Origin: Gammaproteobacteria bacterium
GTDB taxonomy: Bacteria > Pseudomonadota > Gammaproteobacteria > Burkholderiales > Burkholderiaceae_E
Assembly (NCBI GenBank): GCA_030425615.1
Contig: JAUIAI010000124.1
Span: 1 to 7,226 of the forward strand
Length of the DNA: 7,226 nucleotides
Reading direction: 5' to 3'
The position numbers and the translations under genes were made by a program. Shown here piece after piece: positions 1-6,148 of this stretch. Numbering within the stretch: the stretch's first letter is position 1; each line of letters begins with the position of its first letter. A model generated the notes under the pieces. The model was not told the DNA's origin and did no database searches. It saw only the letters and a program-made list of their open reading frames with translations.

Positions 1-1548
1 GGCGTGACCACGGTGGTCATGGGCAACTGCGGCGTGGGTTTCGCGCCGGTCCACAATCACGATCACGACCGCCTGATCGAGCTCATGCAGGGCGTCGAAG
101 AGATCCCGGGCACGGCGCTGCACGAGGGCATCCGGTGGGGCTGGAACAGCTTCACCGACTACATGCGCGCGCTGGACGCGGCACCGCACGCCATCGACTT
201 CGCCACCCTGGTGCCGCACGATGCGCTGCGCCTCTACGTCATGGGCGACCGGGCGGCCGAGGGCCAGGCGGCGACCGACGACGACTGCGCCCGCATGCGC
301 GACCTGCTGCGCGATGCGATGCGCGACGGCGCCATCGGCTTCTCCACCGGCCGCTCGGACAACCACCGCACCGCCCGTGGCGAAGAAACGCCGGCCAGCG
401 AGGCCGACGCGCGCGAACTCAACGCGCTGGCCTCGGCCTATGCCGGCCTGCCCTACCGGGTGCTGCACGCCGTCAGCGACTACGACTGCATCCGGGCCAC
501 GCCGGACAACGAGCGCGCGCTTTTCGACCGCGAGTACGACCTGCTCGAGGGCATGGCCCGCACGGCCAACCGCCCGCTGGCCGTGACCTGGCTGGAACGC
601 ATCAACGCCCCCCGCCAGCACCGCTGGCTGGCCGAGCGGGCCGAGGGCTCCCGCGCCGCGGGGCTGGACGTGCGCCTGCAGACCGCCTGCCGGCCGGTGG
701 GCATCCTGAACGGCCTGGACACCAGCTTCAACGTCCTGAAGTCCTACCCGAGCTACCGTGAGATCCACAAGCTGCCGGTCGCGGACCGGCTCGCCATCCT
801 GCGTGACCCCGACTTCAAGGCGCGCCTGCTCGCCGAGCGGCCCATCACGCTGGCGCAACCGGGCTCGTCGGTCCCGCCGCTGGTCGACATCATCGTGAGC
901 AAGCTCGACGAGAGCGCCGCGGTGATGTTCCCGCTCACCGTGCGCGACGGCGCGCTGCCCGACTACGAGCCGGATCCGTCGACCTCGTTCGCCGCCCAGG
1001 CCCGCGCGCGCGGCACCTCGGCCCTGGAGGTCATCTACGACTACCTCGCCGACGGCGACGGCGGCAACCTGGTCTACTTCCCGATCTTCAACTATCTGGG
1101 GGGTTCCCTGGACGGGCTGGACCAGATGATGCGCCACCCCCAGGCGCTGTTCGCGCTGGGCGACGGCGGCGCCCACGTGGGCACCATCTGCGACGCCAGC
1201 TTCCAGACCACCATGCTCGCGCACTGGGTGCGCGGCCGCACGCGCGGCCCGCGCTGGTCCATGGAGCAGGCCGTGGAGATGATGAGCGCGCGCAACGCGG
1301 ATCACCTCGGCCTGACCGACCGCGGCCGGCTGCTCGTCGGCCAGCGGGCCGACATCAATATCTTCGATGCCGGACGCATCGCCCCGCTGGCACCGCAGAT
1401 CGTGCGCGACCTGCCCGCCGGCGGGCGACGCATGATGCAGAAATCGCAGGGCATGCTGGCCACTTTGGTGGCTGGCCAGACGATCCTGGACAACGGCGAA
1501 CTCACCGACGCGCGCCCGGGCCGGTGGGTGCCGGGCGCCGCTTCGTGA
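1..1548 (+). CDS. N-acyl-D-amino-acid deacylase-type amidohydrolase, 5'-truncated by the window edge
   Basis: This is a member of the amidohydrolase superfamily related to D-aminoacylase (COG3653), enzymes that hydrolyse amide bonds at a metal centre in a TIM barrel. The frame is open from base 1 and ends at TGA 1546-1548, leaving 515 codons. Family members usually have somewhat over 550 residues, so the start and the N-terminal HxH metal motif lie upstream of the window. A GNCGVGFAP motif at codons 8-16 places a cysteine at bases 28-30, where D-aminoacylase has its metal-ligand Cys. A candidate ligand His is at 466-468. The late metal Asp lies in a DGGAH motif at 1162-1164. The C-terminal part (GRLLVGQRADINIFD) is the usual beta-sandwich return of the fold. 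The strand that normally carries the second His ligand reads VTWLERINAP and has none, so the substrate and even the metal content are uncertain. The next gene, a dioxygenase, lies 118 bp downstream on the same strand. The family call is firm and the reaction is not. Confidence 0.85.
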   Translation, partial: GVTTVVMGNCGVGFAPVHNHDHDRLIELMQGVEEIPGTALHEGIRWGWNSFTDYMRALDAAPHAIDFATLVPHDALRLYVMGDRAAEGQAATDDDCARMRDLLRDAMRDGAIGFSTGRSDNHRTARGEETPASEADARELNALASAYAGLPYRVLHAVSDYDCIRATPDNERALFDREYDLLEGMARTANRPLAVTWLERINAPRQHRWLAERAEGSRAAGLDVRLQTACRPVGILNGLDTSFNVLKSYPSYREIHKLPVADRLAILRDPDFKARLLAERPITLAQPGSSVPPLVDIIVSKLDESAAVMFPLTVRDGALPDYEPDPSTSFAAQARARGTSALEVIYDYLADGDGGNLVYFPIFNYLGGSLDGLDQMMRHPQALFALGDGGAHVGTICDASFQTTMLAHWVRGRTRGPRWSMEQAVEMMSARNADHLGLTDRGRLLVGQRADINIFDAGRIAPLAPQIVRDLPAGGRRMMQKSQGMLATLVAGQTILDNGELTDARPGRWVPGAAS

Positions 1549-1654
1549 CTGGCCGGCCCGCGCACGTCGGGCGTATCATGGGCTGAACGCCGGGCGCGCA
1601 CCGGTCCCGCCGGTGGCGTGCCTGACCCTGCGGCGCCACCAGCCGCATAAACCG

Positions 1655-1660
1655 AAGGAG
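1655..1660 (+). promoter_or_regulatory. Shine-Dalgarno site of the dioxygenase gene
   Basis: AAGGAG lies 6 nt before the ATG at 1667. It decides the start in favour of 1667 over an in-frame upstream GTG at 1613, which has no such site and would add 18 residues unlike the family. Confidence 0.75.
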
Positions 1661-1666
1661 CCCGCC

Positions 1667-2488
1667 ATGACCTACGAGAAGCTTACGGTCAGGCCCATGA
1701 CCCCCTCGCTGGGTGCGGAGATCGAGGGCGTCCGGCTGGACCGGCCCGTGGACGACCAGACCCGCGACGAGCTGCGCCGTGCCTGGCTCGAGTATCAGGT
1801 CATCTTCTTTCGCGACCAGGACCTGGACCACGACAGCCACAAGGCCTTCGGCAGACTCTTCGGCGAGTTGCACGTGCACCCGGCGGTTCCCGGGCCGGAG
1901 GGTCATCCCGAAATCCTGATCATCCACGCGGACGAGCACTCGAAGTTCATCGCGGGCGAGAGCTGGCACTCGGACGTCTCGTGCGATCCCGAGCCGCCCA
2001 ACGGGTCCATCCTGTACCTGCACACCGTACCGCCCACGGGTGGCGACACCCTGTTCGCGAACATGGCCGCCGCCTACGACACCCTGTCCGACCGGCTCAA
2101 GGTCTATCTCGAGGGGCTCACCGCCCACCACGACGGCGGACAGCGCTACCGGGAACGCTTCGGCGACACGGGGGTCGGCGGTCAGGCCTATCCGCAGGCC
2201 GACCATCCCGTCGTCACCACCCACCCGGAGACGGGGCGGCGGATCCTCTTCGTGAATCCGGTCTTCACAACCCGCATCAACGACATTCCGGCCGCGGAGA
2301 GCGACGCCCTGCTGCGGATGCTGTTCACACACGTACACGACCCGAACCGTCAGGTGCGGTTCCGCTGGCGCAAGGGCTCGGTGGCGTTCTGGGACAACCG
2401 CAGCGTGCAGCACATGGCGCTCTGGGACTACCGACCGCAGGTGCGCTCGGGCTTCCGGGTCACGCTCAGGGGCGAGCGGCCGCGCTGA
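1667..2488 (+). CDS. TauD/TfdA-family Fe(II)/2-oxoglutarate-dependent dioxygenase
   Basis: This 273-residue cytoplasmic non-heme iron oxygenase would couple oxidative decarboxylation of 2-oxoglutarate to succinate with hydroxylation of a substrate. In this family that often releases sulfite, an alcohol or a phenol. The facial triad is clear: His101 and Asp103 in WHSDVSCDPEPP, and His249 in NRSVQHMALWDY. Arg260 and Arg264 fall 11 and 15 residues after the distal His, the same spacing as the 2-oxoglutarate-binding arginines of TauD. Thr128 in GGDTLF matches the TauD threonine that binds 2-oxoglutarate. The length is normal and the catalytic set is complete, so the enzyme should be active. The substrate cannot be read from the sequence. 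Taurine, other sulfonates, alkyl sulfates and aryloxyalkanoates are all known for relatives, and no sulfonate transporter is visible nearby. The gene follows the amidohydrolase by 118 bp, a gap holding only weak hairpin and promoter-like sequence. It converges on the minus-strand operon, with 20 bp between the stops. Confidence 0.92.
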   Translation: MTYEKLTVRPMTPSLGAEIEGVRLDRPVDDQTRDELRRAWLEYQVIFFRDQDLDHDSHKAFGRLFGELHVHPAVPGPEGHPEILIIHADEHSKFIAGESWHSDVSCDPEPPNGSILYLHTVPPTGGDTLFANMAAAYDTLSDRLKVYLEGLTAHHDGGQRYRERFGDTGVGGQAYPQADHPVVTTHPETGRRILFVNPVFTTRINDIPAAESDALLRMLFTHVHDPNRQVRFRWRKGSVAFWDNRSVQHMALWDYRPQVRSGFRVTLRGERPR

Positions 2489-2503
2489 CGGGCACGCGGC
2501 CGC
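2476..2503. terminator. GC-rich hairpin between convergent genes, possible bidirectional terminator
   Basis: GCGGCCGCG at 2476-2484 pairs perfectly with CGCGGCCGC at 2495-2503 around a 10-nt loop. The hairpin spans the dioxygenase stop codon and ends just before the crotonase stop on the other strand. Its position between two converging genes fits a shared transcription end. No T-tract follows on either strand, and each arm contains the palindrome GCGGCCGC, so part of the pairing is self-complementarity of a GC-rich motif. The terminator role is inferred. Confidence 0.35.
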
Positions 2504-2508
2504 CGCGC

Positions 2509-3252
2509 TCAGGACACGGCCCGGATTCCCGCGCGCGGCATGTTCGGGTTCAGCGCCATGGCCCGCTCGAACCAGGCGCGGCCATCACCGGCGGCCGGCC
2601 CCATGGCCCGCAGCGAACGCTTGATCGCGCGGGCACCGTCCGCCGGATAGCCCGCGAGCTGGCCGGCCAGTTCTCGGGCGCGTTCCACGACGCGGTCGTC
2701 GGCGACCACCTCGGAGGCCACGCCCAAGCGCAGCAGCGCCTGCGCTCCGACCCGGTCGCCGTGCAGCGCGAACCGCGCGGCTCGCGCTTCTCCGTGCTTG
2801 AGCATCAGCCATGCCAGATTCATGGCCGGCGACACCCCCTGCTGGATCTCGCCCACCTGCAGGAAGGCCGTATCACCGACGATCAGGTGATCGCACGCCA
2901 GCGCCAGCGGCCCGCCGGCGTTGATCGCGAAGCGCTCGAGCGCACCGACGACGATCTTGTCGCAGTCGAACAGCGCCACCTGCACGTCGATCCATGCCTG
3001 GCGCCCCACGGGCTGGTCGGGCGCCGACGTCTGCTCGTTCAGCGCCTTGAGATCGATGCCCGAACAGAACGCACCTCCGGCGCCGCGCAGCAGCACGACC
3101 TGCACCGATTCGTCGGCGCTCGCGGCCTGCACGGCCTCGAGCAGTGCGACCCGCATGGGATCCGTGAGCGCATTGCGCCGCTCAGGACGATTCAGCGTGA
3201 TCTCGGCCACGCCCTCCTTGCACTCCAGGAGCACGGTTTCGTTCTGAGCCAT
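2509..3252 (-). CDS. Enoyl-CoA hydratase/isomerase (crotonase) family protein lacking one catalytic Glu
   Basis: This 247-residue crotonase-fold protein acts on an acyl-CoA thioester. The core signatures are NRPERRNALT (21-30), the first oxyanion-hole segment AFCSGIDL (61-68), and the second around NAGGPLALACD (111-121). Pro115 occupies the position of the rat hydratase Glu144. Glu135, in VGEIQQG, lies 20 residues later and matches Glu164. Canonical hydratases need both glutamates. Enzymes with only the second include enoyl-CoA isomerases and the hydroxycinnamoyl-CoA hydratase-lyase (HCHL), which has Ser there. The exact reaction is therefore open: isomerase, lyase or hydrolase-like. The ATG shares one base with the stop of the DUF3237 gene (TGATG), and GAGG lies 7 nt before it, so the two are probably translationally coupled. 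It is the last gene of the minus-strand run. The family call is sure and the activity is not. Confidence 0.88.
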   Translation of the reverse strand: MAQNETVLLECKEGVAEITLNRPERRNALTDPMRVALLEAVQAASADESVQVVLLRGAGGAFCSGIDLKALNEQTSAPDQPVGRQAWIDVQVALFDCDKIVVGALERFAINAGGPLALACDHLIVGDTAFLQVGEIQQGVSPAMNLAWLMLKHGEARAARFALHGDRVGAQALLRLGVASEVVADDRVVERARELAGQLAGYPADGARAIKRSLRAMGPAAGDGRAWFERAMALNPNMPRAGIRAVS

Positions 3253-3719
3253 CAGAGCACCTCGTAGATCAACAGTCTGACCGCGTCGGCCTCACGCAGG
3301 CCGGAACCCACGGCGATCACCTTGTTCAGCCAGGCGTAGCGCGGGTCACCGGTCTCGAAGCGCGGATGCGTGCGCATGCTGTACGTCGTCGGGTCCACGT
3401 TCTCGCCGCGCGCCAGTGCCGCCAGCACCTCGGGAGGACCGTGCCGAATGCCGAAGTTGCGGATGTCGATGAGGGCACCGTCGTGCGTGCGCATGCCGTA
3501 GCGGGTGTCGAGCTCGGCCACGCCCTCGGCCATGACCGTCTGCCAGTCGGCCCCCAGGTTGAGGATCTCGCCGCTGAGGCGTTCGCCGGTGACCTGCCCG
3601 CCGACGATCGGGATGATGCGGCGGCGCCCCTTGAGCGAATCGCCAAGCTCGATCGGCTCGGCGAGTTCGACGCGGAACTCGCACAACGGCACGAGCCGCG
3701 GCTCTGGAATCTTCAACAC
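3252..3719 (-). CDS. DUF3237 (UPF0311) family protein of unknown function
   Basis: This is a small, probably cytoplasmic protein of 155 residues with no signal peptide or membrane segment. It carries the DUF3237 signatures: GRRRIIPIVGG (31-41), GADWQ (56-60), LDTRYGMRTHDGALIDIRN (70-88) and FETGDPRYAWLN (121-132). I recall the family as a compact beta-barrel of unknown function, with a solved structural-genomics member (RPA1785) from Rhodopseudomonas palustris lying beside its p-coumarate genes. That is from memory. Strongly conserved Arg, Asp and Trp residues suggest a binding or catalytic pocket. I place the start at GTG 3719 because AGGAG precedes it by 6 nt. A GTG at 3737 would add six residues (MSQETA) and lacks a clear ribosome site. 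The gene follows MarR after about 67 bp and overlaps the next crotonase by one base. It probably handles an intermediate of the aromatic-acid pathway encoded around it, but no reaction can be assigned. Confidence 0.85.
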   Translation of the reverse strand: MLKIPEPRLVPLCEFRVELAEPIELGDSLKGRRRIIPIVGGQVTGERLSGEILNLGADWQTVMAEGVAELDTRYGMRTHDGALIDIRNFGIRHGPPEVLAALARGENVDPTTYSMRTHPRFETGDPRYAWLNKVIAVGSGLREADAVRLLIYEVL

Positions 3720-3725
3720 GGCAGT

Positions 3726-3730
3726 CTCCT
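3726..3730 (-). promoter_or_regulatory. Shine-Dalgarno site supporting the internal GTG start of the DUF3237 gene
   Basis: AGGAG (minus strand) stands 6 nt before the GTG at 3719-3717. It lies inside the longer reading frame that starts with GTG at 3737, which has no comparable site upstream. This favours the 155-residue product. Confidence 0.55.
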
Positions 3731-3763
3731 GCGACACGGAACGCGTGATGGTCGCACAGCGGA

Positions 3764-3797
3764 CCGCCGGAGGGCGCGCGATGCCCTCAGCCGGCGG
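3764..3797 (-). terminator. Strong bulged hairpin at the MarR stop codon, possible terminator or mRNA-processing stem
   Basis: On the minus strand CCGCCGG, a CTG bulge and AGGGC pair with GCCCT and CCGGCGG around a 7-nt loop, giving 12 base pairs broken by one 3-nt bulge. The bulge and adjoining stem overlap the MarR TGA stop (3789-3787). No T-run follows. It sits at the only non-overlapping junction of the five-gene run. It may therefore partly end the upstream transcript or protect its 3' end. The fold is seen in the sequence and the role is inferred. Confidence 0.4.
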
Positions 3798-4299
3798 CCG
3801 CCCCGGAATCCACGATCCGCCACGCCAGCGCGCGGAACTGCTCGCGCTCGGCAGGACTCAGCACCGACAGGCGCTCGTCCTCCATCGTGCGCGAGACATC
3901 GAGCGCGCGACGCTGCAGGCGCCGCCCCGCGGGCGTCAGTGCAATGAGGACCGAGCGGCGATCCAGGCGGTTGCGCTCGCGGCTGACCAGACCCCGTTCG
4001 GCCAGGCGCTCGACGATGGTCGTGAGGTTCGGCGCGTGCAGGGCGAGCGCCTCGGCCAGCGCCTTGGCCGGCATGGGGCCCTCGGCGGCGAGCCGGCAGA
4101 GCAAGGTGAACTCCACCGGGCGAAGCGCCATCGGCCCGCCGATCGCCTGCTCGAAGCACTCCCGCAACACCAGGTGGGCGCGCAGCGCCGCATAGCCGGC
4201 CAGGTGCCCGAGCGGCTCGACCGCGGACACGGCTCGCTCGGACGGCGCGGCGCCCCCGGCGGCCGCGCCGCGGCCGCGCAGCGCACGGTCGTCAGTCAT
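3787..4299 (-). CDS. MarR-family transcriptional regulator
   Basis: This 170-residue winged helix-turn-helix regulator probably acts as a dimeric repressor. The DNA-binding domain covers roughly residues 58-126: RPVEFTLLCRLA is the first helix, a recognition helix lies in about 87-102, and the wing carries RNRLDRRSVLIALTPAG with the conserved Asp-Arg-Arg. Flanking helices (about 30-55 and 127-165) would form the dimer interface. The first 27 residues are rich in Ala and Gly and are probably disordered or an over-called start. The ATG overlaps the ligase stop by 8 nt (ATGACTGA), so it is made with the ligase and presumably autoregulated. MarR proteins next to hydroxycinnamate genes (FerC, CouR and PhdR types) release DNA when they bind the CoA thioester. 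The same logic is inferred here, with the 19-bp inverted repeat at 7038-7056 as the likely operator. Confidence 0.92.
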   Translation of the reverse strand: MTDDRALRGRGAAAGGAAPSERAVSAVEPLGHLAGYAALRAHLVLRECFEQAIGGPMALRPVEFTLLCRLAAEGPMPAKALAEALALHAPNLTTIVERLAERGLVSRERNRLDRRSVLIALTPAGRRLQRRALDVSRTMEDERLSVLSPAEREQFRALAWRIVDSGAAAG

Positions 4300-6148
4300 C
4301 GCCCCGCGCCAGGTACACGAAGGGCGGCTCGTCCTTCAGGGCGGCATGCAGCTGGTCGACCTGCGCCGCGCGGTGCGTGAGCACGGCGCGCTGGTTGAAC
4401 GACCCCTTGTCGGTGATCTCGCCGCGGTCGATCGACGGTGGTTCCAGCATCACCATGATGCGCGCCACGCGGCTCGCGCCGCCGGTGCCCGCCTCCCACT
4501 GGCGGCGGACGTAGCCGCGGAACCAGTCCGCGACGGCGGGACGGGAGAGGATCGCCCGCGGGTCGGATTCGCCGTCCGCCAGCCCGGCCAGCTCGTCGAA
4601 CCGCACGAACACCAGCATGCCGACGTCGTCGCGGTTCGGCGCGGTCACCACCACGTCCTGCACATACGGCGCGCCGTCCAGGATGGCGCGCCCGCGCAGC
4701 GGACCCACACTGACGAAGGTGCCGCTGGCGAGCTTGAAATCCTCGGCGATGCGGCCGTCGAACACCAGCCCCTGCTGCGGGTCGCCGTCGTCCACCCATT
4801 TCACGGCGTCGCCCGTGCGGTAGAAGCCCTCGTCGTCGAAGGCCTCGGCCGTCAGCTCCGGCTCGCGCCAGTAGCCGGGCATCACGTTCGGCCCGCGGAA
4901 ACGGATCTCGGTCTTGCCGTCCACCGGCACCAGACGGACCTCGACCCCCGGGCACGGCAGCCCGATCCAACCGGACCGGATGCCGGGCTTGAGCGCGAAG
5001 GTCGACGACGGCGCGGTCTCAGTCATGCCCAGCCCGGAGAACATCTGGATGCGCTCGCCCACCGTCTGCTCGGCGATGGCGTCGAGCTCGTCCCAGACCG
5101 CCTGCGACAGGCCGGCGCCGGCGAAGAAGAAGCAGCGCACCCGCTCGAGCAGCCGCGAGGCCAGCGCCGGCTCGGCGCGCATGGCCCGCGCGATCTCCTC
5201 GAAGCCCTTGGGCACGTTGAAGTAGATGGTGGGCGAGATCTCGCGCAGGTTGGCCAGCGTGGTCTCGATCAGCCCGGGCACAGGCTTGCCGTCGTCGATA
5301 TACAGCGTGCCGCCGTTGGTCATGGCGATGCCCACGTTGTGGGTACCGCCGAACACATGGTTCCAGGGCAGCCAGTCCACCAGCACCGGCGGCTCGTGCT
5401 GCAGGAAGGTCAGGCTCTGACGCAGCATCTGCTGGTTCGCGCAGATCATGCGGTTGGTGGTGACGACGCCCTTGGGCAGCTTGGTGGAGCCCGAGGTGAA
5501 CAGGAACTTGACCACCGTGTCCGGGCCGGTGGCCGCGTGCGCGGCCTCGCCAGCCGCATCCGGCGCGGTGGCCAGCAGCGCCGAGAACGGCGTGACCTGC
5601 CGGCCCGCCACCGTGCCCTCGACCGCCACGATCTCGCAGCCGGCCCCCACCGCGGCTGTCAGGGCGGGCGCGAACGCCCGCGCGTCGTCGACGAACACCA
5701 GCCCGGGCGTGAGCTTGTCCAGCACGTGGCGCAGCTTGCCGAAATCCCTGCTCACCAGCGAGTACGGCGGCGACACCGGCGCGTAGGCAATGCCCGCCCA
5801 GGCGCAGCCAAGCGCCAGCGTCAGGTGCTCGATGCCGTTGCCCGAGAGGATCGCCACCGGACGCTCGGCGCTCAGGCCGCGCGCCACCAGCGCGGCGCCC
5901 ACGGCCCTGACCCGGTTCAGCATCTCCGCATACGAGACCCGCTGCCAGGTGCCGTCCGCGCCGCGGCGGGCGACGAAGGTCCGCTCCGGTGCCTCGGCCG
6001 CCCAGCGCTCGAGCGAGTCGGTGATCCGCTCCGGGTAGGCGCCCAGCGCCTCGGTGGAGCGCAGCCGCAGCTCACCGTTGCCACGCTTCTCGACGGTGAT
6101 CTCCAGACAGCCGCCGACGGCGGCATCGCGATAGCGCGGTGTGCTCAT
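4292..6148 (-). CDS. Feruloyl-CoA synthase-type acyl-CoA ligase (AMP-binding, ANL family)
   Basis: This 618-residue ATP-dependent ligase would turn a carboxylic acid into its CoA thioester through an acyl-adenylate. All ANL core motifs are present: P-loop TSGSTKLPKGV (218-228), GLGMTETAP (372-380), YRTGD (443-447), hinge DGRIAEDFKLASGTFVS (464-480), and the A10 lysine Lys581 in GEITDKGSF. Features of the feruloyl-CoA synthase (Fcs/FerA) branch rather than generic fatty-acid ligases are PVSPPYSLVSRDFGKLRH (124-141), VDWLPWNHVFGGTHN (257-271), the YIDDGKPVPGL stretch, and YFNVPKGFE. A hydroxycinnamate such as ferulate, p-coumarate or caffeate is the likely substrate, although phenylpropanoate relatives cannot be excluded. 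The frame stays open upstream to 6826, but the ATG at 6148 has GGGAGA 6 nt before it and begins the family-like N-terminus. That ATG overlaps the upstream crotonase stop by one base (TGATG). The stop overlaps MarR by 8 nt. Confidence 0.93.
   Translation of the reverse strand: MSTPRYRDAAVGGCLEITVEKRGNGELRLRSTEALGAYPERITDSLERWAAEAPERTFVARRGADGTWQRVSYAEMLNRVRAVGAALVARGLSAERPVAILSGNGIEHLTLALGCAWAGIAYAPVSPPYSLVSRDFGKLRHVLDKLTPGLVFVDDARAFAPALTAAVGAGCEIVAVEGTVAGRQVTPFSALLATAPDAAGEAAHAATGPDTVVKFLFTSGSTKLPKGVVTTNRMICANQQMLRQSLTFLQHEPPVLVDWLPWNHVFGGTHNVGIAMTNGGTLYIDDGKPVPGLIETTLANLREISPTIYFNVPKGFEEIARAMRAEPALASRLLERVRCFFFAGAGLSQAVWDELDAIAEQTVGERIQMFSGLGMTETAPSSTFALKPGIRSGWIGLPCPGVEVRLVPVDGKTEIRFRGPNVMPGYWREPELTAEAFDDEGFYRTGDAVKWVDDGDPQQGLVFDGRIAEDFKLASGTFVSVGPLRGRAILDGAPYVQDVVVTAPNRDDVGMLVFVRFDELAGLADGESDPRAILSRPAVADWFRGYVRRQWEAGTGGASRVARIMVMLEPPSIDRGEITDKGSFNQRAVLTHRAAQVDQLHAALKDEPPFVYLARGDD

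Noticed and set aside
1549..1666. Promoter or terminator between the amidohydrolase and dioxygenase (TATCAT at 1574-1579; bulged stem at 1595-1618)
   Set aside because: The -35 match is poor (TGGCCG), the stem is short with a bulge and no T-tract, and such stems are common by chance in this base composition.
1502..2413. A 303-codon open frame on the - strand opposite the dioxygenase
   Set aside because: The dioxygenase has its complete catalytic set and a good ribosome site. The antisense product matches nothing I recognise.
1981..3267. A 428-codon open frame on the + strand running across the dioxygenase end and the second crotonase
   Set aside because: It overlaps two well-supported genes in other frames, is low-complexity and Arg/His-rich, and shows no family motif.
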